A DNA stretch of 25,296 bases from the NCBI GenBank assembly GCA_038327915.1, contig JBBQLO010000008.1:1-25296 (forward strand), given 5' to 3'. Positions 6,187 through 14,371 of this stretch are shown piece after piece. Each line of letters begins with the position of its first letter. Position 1 is the first letter of the stretch. The notes beneath the pieces were generated by a model. It was not told the origin of the DNA, did not search any database, and saw only the letters and a program-made list of their open reading frames with translations. This DNA comes from CAIXDB01 sp038327915. GTDB lineage: Bacteria > Patescibacteriota > Minisyncoccia > Phycocordibacterales > DATDWN01. The position numbers and the translations under genes are program-made.

Positions 6187-6795
6187 ATGCTTTTTTCCAT
6201 TTCGCAAAAAATTGATAAAATGAAAGAAATTCATGATGAAGTTTTTGCGCTGAAAAAATCACCTTTGTATTTATATCGAACTCAAAACAATTATTTTCCC
6301 GTTATCGGAGAGGGGAGTCTGGATGCCCGCATCATATTTATTGGTGAAGCGCCAGGAAAAACTGAGGCAGAAACATCCCACCCTTTTTGTGGACGCTCGG
6401 GGAAATTTCTCGACGAAATGCTTGAGTCGATACATTTAAAACGCTCGGACATATACATTACAAATCTTGTCAAAGACCGTCCGCCAGAAAACCGTGATCC
6501 AACAAAAAAAGAAATCGCACTCTACGCGTCTTTTCTCGACCGCCAAATAAAAATAATACAACCAAAAGTAATAGTCACACTCGGGCGTTTGTCCATGGCA
6601 CATATGTTTAATACGTACGGTCTTGCAGAAAAATTTCAGACGGTAGGTAAAATTCACGGACTAAAATTTTCAATCAAGACTAGCCACGGAGACGTTATTG
6701 TTGTTCCACTATACCATCCGGCAGTTGCACTTTATAATGGATCACATCGTGCAACTTTATTGGCTGATTTTCAGGTGTTGAAGAAATATGTTTAA
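6187..6795 (+). CDS. Uracil-DNA glycosylase, family 4-like, lacking the Fe-S cysteines
   Basis: 202 residues from ATG 6187; ATG 6220 (191 aa) is also plausible. It would remove uracil from DNA in base-excision repair. Motif A GEAPGKTEAE, then HPFCGRSGKFLDEML, ITNLVKDRPPENRDP, VIVTLGR and motif B YHPAVALYN give a clear family 4/5-type UDG. The four Cys that ligate the [4Fe-4S] cluster in family 4 are all replaced: the N-terminal CxxC by L22 and S25, the KCRPP Cys by D97, and the later Cys by Y113. The fold and active site look intact, so the enzyme is probably active without a cluster. It follows the HD gene by 8 nt, with no Shine-Dalgarno. Confidence 0.92.
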   Translation: MLFSISQKIDKMKEIHDEVFALKKSPLYLYRTQNNYFPVIGEGSLDARIIFIGEAPGKTEAETSHPFCGRSGKFLDEMLESIHLKRSDIYITNLVKDRPPENRDPTKKEIALYASFLDRQIKIIQPKVIVTLGRLSMAHMFNTYGLAEKFQTVGKIHGLKFSIKTSHGDVIVVPLYHPAVALYNGSHRATLLADFQVLKKYV

Positions 6796-7075
6796 CAGCA
6801 AATTTCATTTCGTTAACGGTGGTGTCGTTCGATTGTTCGGCAACCCGGGGAAACTCAAAGTAATCGTGCTTTCCTCGATAATCTTGGAGTTTCTTCGAGA
6901 TGATTTTTAAAACGGCTAGGTGTGATTCACACCGAGCCATCATTTTATTATGCATAGCTTTATTGCCGTTCATATTTTTGTCTATGTTTCTGTCTGAACT
7001 CAAAGATTGTAAAGTTTTTTGATTTGAAATAAATTTGGAATATTTTTCTACTGTATGCTTTAATACACTCACCAT
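6695..7075 (-). CDS. Possible antisense-oriented small protein gene
   Basis: The 278-nt gap between the UDG gene and pepF is open on the minus strand, from ATG 7075 to a stop at 6695 (about 126 aa). It overlaps the UDG 3' end by 100 nt. The part inside the gap has coding-like, Lys- and Asn-rich helical composition (MHNKMMARCESHLAVLKI, KKLQDYRGKHDYFEF). No Shine-Dalgarno or -10 box stands at the expected place, and its ATG is the antiparallel partner of the pepF ATG (the CATG at 7073-7076). The plus strand of the gap shows no better gene. Confidence 0.3.
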   Translation of the reverse strand: MVSVLKHTVEKYSKFISNQKTLQSLSSDRNIDKNMNGNKAMHNKMMARCESHLAVLKIISKKLQDYRGKHDYFEFPRVAEQSNDTTVNEMKFAVKHISSTPENQPIKLHDVIHYKVQLPDGIVEQQ

Positions 7076-8909
7076 GAAAATAAAAAATAAAAAACACCTC
7101 GCTGTCCTCACTAAATGGGATTTAAAGCTTTTGTATTCAAGTCCCACGGATTCCCAAATTGAAAAAGACTTGCAATATGCAGAAAAAGTTGCAGTTTCTT
7201 TTGAAAAGAAATACAAAGTAAAAAATCCTGCGTATTTAAAAAAAATGAACGCTTTGCACGTAGCATTAACGGAGTATGAAAAAACAATGTCTGTTGGCTT
7301 GGCAAAGCCCCTCTATTACTTTGAGTACATTCAGTGTTTGGATTCAAAAAATAATGTCGCTCGAGCTGAGATTTCTAAATTGACTAGTCGCATCACAGCT
7401 ACCGCAAACAAACTCATTTTCTTTGAAGTCTCTTTATCCCAGATGCTCAAGGAAATATCAAAAAAAGATCAGAAAGTATTTCTGGAGAATCCAAAGCTCG
7501 CTCATTTTAGATATTTTCTCGAGTGTATTTTGAAAGCTTCGAAACATATTTTGAGTGAAAAAGAAGAGAAAATTTTATCGCTCAAGTCTCTCACGTCACG
7601 CTCGCTGTGGATAGACGGCACACAGAAGATTCTTAACAAACAAACTGTTGAGTATGAAGGCAAACTTATTCCACTTTCTGAAGCTGGATTAAAAATTCAT
7701 GAGTTGCCGACACAGGCAACGCGATTGGAACTACATAAAAAACAGGGCGAGGTTTTTAAAAATTTAGCTGATGTGGCTGAAAGTGAAATAAACGCAGTGG
7801 TAACGGACAAAAAAATAAATGATAGTCTTCGTGGTTATGAGAAACCATACGACGCTACTATTGTGAGCTACGGTAATGACAGAAAAAGCGTATTGAATTT
7901 AGTCAAAACTGTCACTGACAACTTTCATGTTGCTCATCAGTTTTATGCAGTCAAAGCAAAATTACTTGACGTTAAAAAACTCTACTACTCAGACCGGGCG
8001 GCAAAAGTCGTCGCACAAGGTGGACAGCAGAGAAAAATCTCATTTACTGAGTCATACTCGCATTTGTATGAACTTTTTAATCGACTTGATCCGGAGTTTG
8101 CCGAAATTTTAAGACAGTACGTTGAGCGGGGACAGATAGATGTCTATCCTAAAGTAGGCAAGCAGTCTGGAGCATTTTGTTCGTCATCTGAAAACCTTCC
8201 TACCTTTGTGTTGCTAAACCACACTGACACGTTCGATTCTTTACGGACATTTGCTCACGAGATGGGTCATGCTATTCATTCTGAATACTGTCGGACGCAG
8301 TCACCTTTATACAAAGATGTGTCGATGTCGACGGCCGAAGTAGCAAGTACGCTTTTTGAAGCTTTTGTGTTTGAAGATTATTTCACCACTCTTTCTGATG
8401 AAGAAAAAATAATTGCTTTGCATGATAAAATTCATGACGACATTCAAACTATTTTCCGCCAAATAGCTTGTTTTAATTTTGAAAATGAATTACATGAAAA
8501 AATTCGTGAGAAGGGTGCATTAACTGCAGTAGAAATAGCGACACTTATGAATACCCACATGAAAGCGTATCTTGGTCCACTTTTTGAAATGCATGAATCT
8601 GATGGATATTTTTTTGTTACGTGGTCACATATTCGTAATTTCTTTTACGTGTACTCATATGGTTTTGGACAGTTGGTGAGTAAAGCTCTTCACAAAAAAT
8701 ATGTCGAAGATCCAAGTTTCATGAAACAGATCAAACAGTTTCTCTCACTTGGTGGATCAATGAGTCCGGAAAATATTTTTAAGTCAATTGGTGTAGATGT
8801 TTTGAGCCCAGACTTTTTCCAAAAAGGCATTGAAAGTATTAAAGAAGACATCGTGTTACTGGAGTCTCTGGTAAAGTTGCAGGGAAACAAAATTCAAAGA
8901 ACAAAATAA
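7074..8909 (+). CDS. pepF: Oligoendopeptidase F (M3 family metallopeptidase)
   Basis: 611 residues, cytosolic zinc peptidase that degrades oligopeptides. The catalytic site is HEMGH at 395-399, with the third zinc ligand E422 in STAEVAS, the spacing typical of M3. The C-terminal Tyr/His substrate-binding region is seen in GYFFVTWSHIRNFFYVYSYGFG. Length agrees with the family (about 600). An in-frame ATG at 7035 is rejected as the start because the added residues lie in AT-rich leader sequence; MKIKNKKHLAVLTKWDL is the normal lead-in. There is no Shine-Dalgarno. It stands alone between the UDG gap and alaS. Confidence 0.95.
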   Translation: MKIKNKKHLAVLTKWDLKLLYSSPTDSQIEKDLQYAEKVAVSFEKKYKVKNPAYLKKMNALHVALTEYEKTMSVGLAKPLYYFEYIQCLDSKNNVARAEISKLTSRITATANKLIFFEVSLSQMLKEISKKDQKVFLENPKLAHFRYFLECILKASKHILSEKEEKILSLKSLTSRSLWIDGTQKILNKQTVEYEGKLIPLSEAGLKIHELPTQATRLELHKKQGEVFKNLADVAESEINAVVTDKKINDSLRGYEKPYDATIVSYGNDRKSVLNLVKTVTDNFHVAHQFYAVKAKLLDVKKLYYSDRAAKVVAQGGQQRKISFTESYSHLYELFNRLDPEFAEILRQYVERGQIDVYPKVGKQSGAFCSSSENLPTFVLLNHTDTFDSLRTFAHEMGHAIHSEYCRTQSPLYKDVSMSTAEVASTLFEAFVFEDYFTTLSDEEKIIALHDKIHDDIQTIFRQIACFNFENELHEKIREKGALTAVEIATLMNTHMKAYLGPLFEMHESDGYFFVTWSHIRNFFYVYSYGFGQLVSKALHKKYVEDPSFMKQIKQFLSLGGSMSPENIFKSIGVDVLSPDFFQKGIESIKEDIVLLESLVKLQGNKIQRTK

Positions 8910-8933
8910 ATTACTGTCTATTGTGGATTGAAG

Positions 8934-8963
8934 TTGGAAGAAAAAAGCCAAAAATGGTAGGAT
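8934..8963 (+). promoter_or_regulatory. Promoter of alaS placed for a leaderless mRNA
   Basis: TTGGAA (8934-8939), an 18-nt spacer and TAGGAT (8958-8963). The ATG begins at 8970, 6 nt after the -10, so the expected transcription start coincides with the start codon. Confidence 0.55.
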
Positions 8964-8969
8964 GTTCGT

Positions 8970-10838
8970 ATGACTTCGTCTGAAATCCGTGCGCGTTATT
9001 TAGAATTTTTTAAAAAAAGAGGACATGTTATTTTGCCCTCAGCTCCACTTGTGCCTGAAAACGATCCGACGACTTTGTTTACAGGATCAGGAATGCAACC
9101 AATGGTTCCGTATCTGCTCGGCCAGCCACATCCTCAAGGTACTCGCATTGCAGATTCTCAAAAAGCGTTTCGGACCGGTGATATTGAAGAAGTGGGGGAT
9201 AACCGGCACACAACTTTTTTTGAAATGCTTGGTAACTGGTCACTTGGAGATTATTTTAAAGAGGAGCAAATTCCATGGATGTTTGAATTTTTAATAAATG
9301 AGATTCAACTTGATCCCACTCGACTCTACGTGACGGTATTTATGGGAGACAAAAAAAATAATTTACCGCAAGATACTGAATCAGCAGAGATTTGGAAAAA
9401 TTTATTTGCTCGAAAAGGTATTGAGGCAAAAATTGTAGAGATCGGATCCGAAGAAAATGGCTACATGAAAGGTGTGCAAGGTGGACGTATTTTTTACTAT
9501 GATGCAAAGAAAAATTGGTGGTCTCGGGCTGGCGTACCTGAAAAGATGCCACCAGGTGAGCCAGGCGGTCCAGATTCCGAGATGTTTTACGAATTTGTTC
9601 ATGTAGAGCATGATGTAAAATTTGGTAAGTGTTGCCATCCTAATTGTGACTGTGGACGTTTTCTTGAAATTGGAAACAATGTATTTATGCAATACGTCAA
9701 AAACGTTGATGGATCATTTGGATTGCTTCCTAAAAAAAATGTTGATTATGGCGGTGGGCTTGAACGTATTGCAATGGCTGCAAATAATATTCCTGACATT
9801 GTTGAACTTAACCACAGGTCAATCCTGGATGTTCTTGAGAAATATTCAGGAAAAAAATACGGGCAGAATGTAGAAGATACGAGGTCATTTCGAATTGTCG
9901 CTGATCATATCAAGGCCTCAGTTTTTCTTATTGGTGACGGAGTTAATCCTAGTAACACGGATCAGGGATATTTTGTGCGCAGACTTTTACGTCGGGCAGT
10001 TCGACATTGGGACAAGCTCGGTATTGAAGAAGCCGGGCTTTCTACACTAGTGGATTCAACACTCGAATCCTACAAAGACGCATATCCGGAAACGTACCTT
10101 CAGAAAGAACATATTAGAAACGAAATTGAAAAAGAGGAAAAAAAATTTCGAGAGACTCTTAGTCGTGGGCTGAAAGAATTCGACAAGATTGCACAGGATG
10201 CTCTATCTGGAGAATCTGCGTTTATTCTTTTTTCTACATACGGTTTTCCCTTTGAATTGACGGAAGAATTGGCTCAAGAAAAAGGAATAAAAGTAGACAA
10301 TGAAGCGTTTGCAGAAGAAATGAAAAAACACCAAGCTCTTTCTCGCGTAGGTTCCGAACATAAATTCAAAGGGGGCTTAGGTGGGAGTGGAGAGATGGAA
10401 GTGAAATATCATACTGCTACGCATCTTTTGCATCAGGCACTTCGCGATGTGCTTGGTGATCATGTTTCGCAGAAGGGGAGTAATATCACTGCCGAACGTC
10501 TGCGCTTTGATTTTGCTCATACAGTTAAAATGACTGACAAGGAAAAGAAAAAAGTGGAAGATATTGTCAATCAAAAAATTAAAGACAAATTGCCTGTACA
10601 GAAAATTGTAATGAATAAAACTGAAGCCCTGAAAACAGGGGCCTTACATTTTTTTGAAGACAAATACGGAGACGAAGTCAGTATATATGTAGTCGGTAAT
10701 TCACTTACAGATTCGTATTCAAAAGAATTTTGCGGCGGTCCACATGTGGAAAACACAGAGACACTTGGAACATTTAAAATAACAAAAGAAGAAGCTGTTT
10801 CGACAGGTGTGCGTCGCATCAAAGCTGTGTTAGAATGA
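8970..10838 (+). CDS. alaS: Alanyl-tRNA synthetase without C-Ala domain
   Basis: 622 residues. It charges tRNA-Ala. The class II catalytic core is at about 1-240 (FTGSGMQPMVPYL, RTGDIEEVG, FFEMLGNWS, GGGLERIA), followed by the tRNA-recognition region and the editing domain. The editing zinc site is H481-x3-H485 (HTATHLLHQ) and C588-x3-H592 (CGGPH). E. coli AlaRS has 876 residues; here the protein stops after the editing domain, so the DHHA1/C-Ala domain is absent. A Cys/His cluster, C221, C222, H223, C226 and C228 (KCCHPNCDCG), is inserted just before the LEIGNNVFMQY motif and may bind zinc. The stop overlaps the promoter of the next gene. Confidence 0.96.
   Translation: MTSSEIRARYLEFFKKRGHVILPSAPLVPENDPTTLFTGSGMQPMVPYLLGQPHPQGTRIADSQKAFRTGDIEEVGDNRHTTFFEMLGNWSLGDYFKEEQIPWMFEFLINEIQLDPTRLYVTVFMGDKKNNLPQDTESAEIWKNLFARKGIEAKIVEIGSEENGYMKGVQGGRIFYYDAKKNWWSRAGVPEKMPPGEPGGPDSEMFYEFVHVEHDVKFGKCCHPNCDCGRFLEIGNNVFMQYVKNVDGSFGLLPKKNVDYGGGLERIAMAANNIPDIVELNHRSILDVLEKYSGKKYGQNVEDTRSFRIVADHIKASVFLIGDGVNPSNTDQGYFVRRLLRRAVRHWDKLGIEEAGLSTLVDSTLESYKDAYPETYLQKEHIRNEIEKEEKKFRETLSRGLKEFDKIAQDALSGESAFILFSTYGFPFELTEELAQEKGIKVDNEAFAEEMKKHQALSRVGSEHKFKGGLGGSGEMEVKYHTATHLLHQALRDVLGDHVSQKGSNITAERLRFDFAHTVKMTDKEKKKVEDIVNQKIKDKLPVQKIVMNKTEALKTGALHFFEDKYGDEVSIYVVGNSLTDSYSKEFCGGPHVENTETLGTFKITKEEAVSTGVRRIKAVLE
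10831..10836 (+). promoter_or_regulatory. Extended -10 of the PilM/FtsA-like gene
   Basis: TGTTAGAAT (TAGAAT at 10831-10836) ends 6 nt before ATG 10843 and overlaps the alaS stop at 10836-10838. The arrangement predicts a leaderless mRNA initiating inside the alaS 3' end. Confidence 0.5.
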
Positions 10839-10842
10839 ATAC

Positions 10843-11937
10843 ATGTTCCTCTCTCATTTTTTTTCACAGAAAAAAACTAAACATTCTTCACTTATTCTTG
10901 AGATCGATTCAGGCACGGTGAGCGCCGGCATTCTCGTAGAAGGTAGCAAAAGAAAGGATATTCAGATTTTATTGAGTCCCGCTCTCGGCACAAACTTACT
11001 TCAAGAAAAAGACTTGCCTACTATTGTAAAACAAAATCTGGATTTTATTTTTGAATCATTGGCGACTCGAGAAATATATATTGACCGTGTCACAGTTATC
11101 TTTTCTTCTCCCTGGCAAGTTTCTCGAGTGCGGGATATTCATGTGACACACGAAAGAGCTTTTATTGTTACCTTAGATTTCCTTGAAAGTTTCAAGAAGG
11201 TTGAAGCCACTCATCTTATGGAAGAGTCGGAGAAGGGAGAAAAGCAAAGTGATGTGGTGCAGGAAGAGGTGGAGCATGTACGAGTCAACGGATACGCCTC
11301 GGACAACTACATTGGCAAACGGACATCCGTATTCGATGCGAGTCTCTATCTCGGAGAAGTGAGACACTCTGTTTTGGAGATGGTGCGAGAAAATATTTTT
11401 ACTCATACACATATACACAAAACAGAAATACAGGTCTGCACTTCTCCTTTTGTTTTTTTTAAAGCTATTTCTGAAGTTTATAAAATTAGCAATCCTTCTG
11501 GTAATTTCATTTTTATTGATATAGGAGAAGAGGTAACAGATATGATTTTGGGACATGGTGGAATTTTTATTTCCACAGTTTCTTTCACTTCGGGGGCGCA
11601 ATTTGTCATTCGCCAGATTTCTAAAGTTTTAGATGTGTCACCTGAAATCGCTCTTTCTACTTTATATCTTTTTCTACACAATAAAGCCGATACCGACTTA
11701 CACGATCGTGTAAAAACCCTCCTTGTCGCACTTGGTAATGAGTGGCTAATTTATTTTGAAGATGCCATGTCCTCTCTTCTTGCTACGACCGAGAAAGATT
11801 TTTCATTTCAAATATATGTATCTGTCAAAGAAGGTTGCGCCCCTGTGTATGTGGAGTTTATAGGATCATCTAAAACACAGAGTGCTGAAATAATTGTTCT
11901 CCCCTCAAGCTTTGTATTTGACAGTATATTTGCATAG
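10843..11937 (+). CDS. Divergent PilM/FtsA-like actin-fold protein
   Basis: 364 residues. The N-terminus SSLILEIDSGTVSAGIL is the phosphate-1 type strand of an actin-fold ATPase. A second phosphate-type loop is FIDIGEEVTDMILGHGG (D226-D233), followed by ISTVSFTSGAQFVIRQIS, as in FtsA and PilM. The usual D-x-G-x-x-T-T is altered to DIGEEVT, so nucleotide binding may be weak. No membrane segment is seen. It directly precedes a single-pass protein with a long cytosolic tail, a layout like PilM-PilN or FtsA with its membrane partners. A cytosolic scaffold for that protein is an inference. Which of PilM, FtsA or a lineage-specific relative it is cannot be decided from sequence alone. Confidence 0.65.
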   Translation: MFLSHFFSQKKTKHSSLILEIDSGTVSAGILVEGSKRKDIQILLSPALGTNLLQEKDLPTIVKQNLDFIFESLATREIYIDRVTVIFSSPWQVSRVRDIHVTHERAFIVTLDFLESFKKVEATHLMEESEKGEKQSDVVQEEVEHVRVNGYASDNYIGKRTSVFDASLYLGEVRHSVLEMVRENIFTHTHIHKTEIQVCTSPFVFFKAISEVYKISNPSGNFIFIDIGEEVTDMILGHGGIFISTVSFTSGAQFVIRQISKVLDVSPEIALSTLYLFLHNKADTDLHDRVKTLLVALGNEWLIYFEDAMSSLLATTEKDFSFQIYVSVKEGCAPVYVEFIGSSKTQSAEIIVLPSSFVFDSIFA

Positions 11938-11993
11938 TGCAACTCTCATGGGATATAATCATAATAATAGTTTGTACTTATTTACATTTTTCT

Positions 11994-13481
11994 ATGATAA
12001 AAAAAGATACTAGTTCTAATCAGTCTCACGCACCTGCGAACTCGCAAGAGGTCCGGAAAAAGAAAGCTTTTCAGGACGTGGTACCAGCAAGTCGTTCTAT
12101 ACGTAACATTGAAGTTCCTTCTCGGAGGAAAACAATTGCCCCTTTACAAGAAGTGGCCCATACAATATCCGAAACCCCTTTTCTGGAGCAAACTCCTTCC
12201 CAAGTTTCTGAGAACATATTTATACCTACTGCGCGTGAATCATCTTCTGTTGTTGCTGAAAAAAATACCCATCAATATGCTTACACATATGATGAACCTC
12301 CTCAGACGTCAAAAACATGGCTTTATGTTTCTATTGGAATTTTCTTGATTGCTTTTGCTTTTGGGGTTTCTGCACTTTTTAAAAATGCAAAAATAACCAT
12401 CACTCCTCACAATGAAACAAGGACTCTTTCTAGTGTGGGCTTTATAGCCCAAAAAGATGCCGGTGCAACAGATAGTGCTGGAGGCAACGGAACTGGGCTG
12501 GGTTTTCAAGTAGTTACAGTAAGTAAAAGTGTAGAACAAAAAGTGAATGCTGGAGGAGAACAAAATGTGAGTATCAAAGCTCATGGTACGATTGTTATTT
12601 ACAATAATTCAGGTACTGCAACACAAAGACTTATTGCCAACACTCGTTTTCAAACTCCTGCTGGATTGGTGTTTCGTCTCATTTTGCCGTCGACAATTCC
12701 TGGTAGGCATACTGTTAATGGTAAGATAATACCTGGGAGTGTTGAGGCTGAAATCGTTGCTGACGTTCCTGGTCCTCTCTACAACATAGACCTTTCGGAT
12801 TTTACACTTCCTGCCCTTAAAGGGGATTCTAAATTTTTCACTATTTATGGACGTTCCAAAACTACTCTAACTGGCGGTGCTTCAGGTTTACAAAAGGTGA
12901 TCTCCCCAGATACGCTTCATTCGACAGATGTCTCACTCGAAAATCAACTAAAACAATCTCTTGCACAAGAAATTTCTTCTCAAATTCCGGCGAATTTTAT
13001 CTTGTATATTTCTGATATTTCCTACTCATTTTCTTTACCTGAAACTCTCTCATCTGAGTCGAGTTCGGGTCTCATGGTCCAAAAAAAAGGTACAGCGACT
13101 GCTATTATTTTTGACAAAACTGCTTTGTCTCGAGCAATATCAGCGAAAGTCTTGCCCGGAATTCAGGCCGACACATTGAAAGTCTCCAACCTCGACTCTC
13201 TTTCGTTTGCCTACTCTTATTTTTCTACCTCATCACCCTCTCATGCACTTCAGGAAAATACGATCTCTTTTTCTCTTTCTGGTCCAGCACACTTTGTTTC
13301 AGTACTTGATTTGACTAAACTTAAATCGAGTCTTCTTGGATTATCTAAAGTTCAGGCGCATACTGTACTCGCAGTGTACCCTTCGATTCAAGAGGCGTGG
13401 ATAGAAACGCATCCATTTTGGAATGATAAAATTCCACTTGATCCGAACAAGGTAACAGTCACGAATATCTTTGAGCCATAA
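11994..13481 (+). CDS. Large single-pass membrane protein with extracytoplasmic beta-rich domains
   Basis: 495 residues from ATG 11994. A disordered, Ser/Lys-rich cytosolic tail (1-107) precedes one transmembrane helix (about 108-130, TWLYVSIGIFLIAFAFG). The extracytoplasmic region has a beta-rich repeat reminiscent of baseplate-J-like proteins of Patescibacteria: GTIVIYNNSGTATQRLIA, RFQTPAGLVFRL, VADVPGPLYNI, FTLPALKGD, IYGRSKTTLTGG. The C-terminal half is Ser/Leu-rich and ends in ...VTNIFEP. A GTG at 11937 overlapping the upstream stop would add 19 residues, but these come from an AT-rich run containing TATAAT (11954-11959), so ATG 11994 is preferred. It forms a likely functional pair with the upstream actin-fold protein; the role in the envelope or pilus is unknown. 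Confidence 0.75.
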   Translation: MIKKDTSSNQSHAPANSQEVRKKKAFQDVVPASRSIRNIEVPSRRKTIAPLQEVAHTISETPFLEQTPSQVSENIFIPTARESSSVVAEKNTHQYAYTYDEPPQTSKTWLYVSIGIFLIAFAFGVSALFKNAKITITPHNETRTLSSVGFIAQKDAGATDSAGGNGTGLGFQVVTVSKSVEQKVNAGGEQNVSIKAHGTIVIYNNSGTATQRLIANTRFQTPAGLVFRLILPSTIPGRHTVNGKIIPGSVEAEIVADVPGPLYNIDLSDFTLPALKGDSKFFTIYGRSKTTLTGGASGLQKVISPDTLHSTDVSLENQLKQSLAQEISSQIPANFILYISDISYSFSLPETLSSESSSGLMVQKKGTATAIIFDKTALSRAISAKVLPGIQADTLKVSNLDSLSFAYSYFSTSSPSHALQENTISFSLSGPAHFVSVLDLTKLKSSLLGLSKVQAHTVLAVYPSIQEAWIETHPFWNDKIPLDPNKVTVTNIFEP

Positions 13482-13488
13482 AATATTT

Positions 13489-13507
13489 TATTGCACTTAG
13501 TGCAATA
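13489..13507. repeat. Perfect palindrome after the surface-protein gene
   Basis: TATTGCAC (13489-13496) and GTGCAATA (13500-13507) are exact reverse complements around TTA. No T-tract follows, so it is either a weak transcription-stop or processing hairpin, or an operator for the infA promoter that starts 10 nt downstream. Confidence 0.55.
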
Positions 13508-13517
13508 GAGCGTGGGG

Positions 13518-13546
13518 TTGCTAAATAAACATCCTTCTGCTAATAT
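13518..13546 (+). promoter_or_regulatory. Promoter of the infA ribosomal operon
   Basis: TTGCTA (13518-13523), a 17-nt spacer and TAATAT (13541-13546) with TGC just upstream (extended -10). The predicted start near 13553 leaves about 32 nt of leader before infA. Confidence 0.55.
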
Positions 13547-13584
13547 CAATGTTGTCCTAATCGCAATTAAGTTTTTACTGTGTA

Positions 13585-13806
13585 ATGCACGACCAGAACA
13601 AAAAAGACAACGCAATATTAGGGGTAGTGACAGAAGCTTTGCCAAATGCATTTTTTCGGGTGCGAAGAGATGACACTGGAGAAGAAATGCTAACCTACTT
13701 AGCAGGTAAAATGCGTTTACATAGAATCCGAGTTTTGATAGGGGATAAAGTAATTGTAGAAATTGATCCATACGGAGGAAAAGGAAGGATAGTTAAAAGA
13801 AACTAG
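13585..13806 (+). CDS. infA: Translation initiation factor IF-1
   Basis: 73 residues with the S1/OB-fold signature of IF-1: GVVTEALPNAFFRVR, YLAGKMRLHRIRVLIGDKVIVEIDPYGG and a terminal GRIVKRN. It binds the A site of the 30S subunit during initiation. The N-terminus MHDQNKKDNAI is a few residues different from common IF-1, but ATG 13585 is the only suitable start. First gene of the infA-rpmJ-rpsM-rpsK cluster; no Shine-Dalgarno. Confidence 0.96.
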   Translation: MHDQNKKDNAILGVVTEALPNAFFRVRRDDTGEEMLTYLAGKMRLHRIRVLIGDKVIVEIDPYGGKGRIVKRN

Positions 13807-13854
13807 ATTTCCATATTGTTTTACTTTATTTCTCTACTAGTTTGATATTTATAT

Positions 13855-13971
13855 ATGAAAGTTAAATCATCAGTCAAAAAAATATGTCCTAAGTGTCAAG
13901 TGGTCCGTCGAAAGGGCTATGTGTACGTTGTATGTAAATCCAATGCTCGACACAAGCAGAGACAGGGTTAA
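13855..13971 (+). CDS. rpmJ: Ribosomal protein L36 (bL36)
   Basis: 38 residues: MKVKSSVKKICPKCQVVRRK, then YVYVVCKSN and a terminal HKQRQG. The zinc ligands C11, C14, C27 and H33 are all present, the zinc-binding C+ type of L36. It sits in the conserved infA-rpmJ-rpsM order, 48 nt after infA and 15 nt before rpsM. There is no Shine-Dalgarno; TTTGATATTTATAT precedes the ATG. Confidence 0.97.
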   Translation: MKVKSSVKKICPKCQVVRRKGYVYVVCKSNARHKQRQG

Positions 13972-13986
13972 AATTTGTTAAATACT

Positions 13987-14367
13987 ATGAGAATACTCGG
14001 AATTACATTACCAGAAGAAAAACGTATCGAAATTGGGCTCACTGTCCTTTATGGTATTGGTCGATCTCGAGCTCAGAGTATTCTTAAGATAGCAAAAGTG
14101 GCTTATGAAAAAAAGCCAAAAGAAATTAGTGTTGATGACGAAAATGCAATTCGTAAAGCTATTGAAGGATTAAAAATAGAAGGAGATTTGAAGCGAGAAG
14201 TAGCAAGCAATATCAAGCGCCTCAAAGATATTAAAGCATACAGAGGTTCCCGTCATGCTCGCGGTCTGCCTTCTCGAGGCCAGAGAACAAAAACAAATTC
14301 CCGTACTCGTCGTGGAAATGTGAGAAAGACTATGGGTACGGGACGTAAAATAGCTGACAAAAAATAA
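13987..14367 (+). CDS. rpsM: Ribosomal protein S13 (uS13)
   Basis: 126 residues from ATG 13987 (MRILGITLPEEKRIEIGLT). A TTG at 13975 would add four residues without parallel in the family. Hallmarks are VLYGIGRSRAQSIL, the helix-two-turn-helix region, and the basic tail GSRHARGLPSRGQRTKTNSR that contacts the P-site tRNA and 16S rRNA. rpsK starts 4 nt after the stop, so the two are co-transcribed and perhaps translationally coupled. Confidence 0.97.
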   Translation: MRILGITLPEEKRIEIGLTVLYGIGRSRAQSILKIAKVAYEKKPKEISVDDENAIRKAIEGLKIEGDLKREVASNIKRLKDIKAYRGSRHARGLPSRGQRTKTNSRTRRGNVRKTMGTGRKIADKK

Positions 14368-14371
14368 AAAA

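Noticed and set aside
11937..11993. GTG start overlapping the upstream stop for the large surface protein
   Set aside because: The extra 19 residues derive from an AT-rich run containing TATAAT and would create an implausible extra hydrophobic segment. ATG 11994 starts a normal cytosolic tail.
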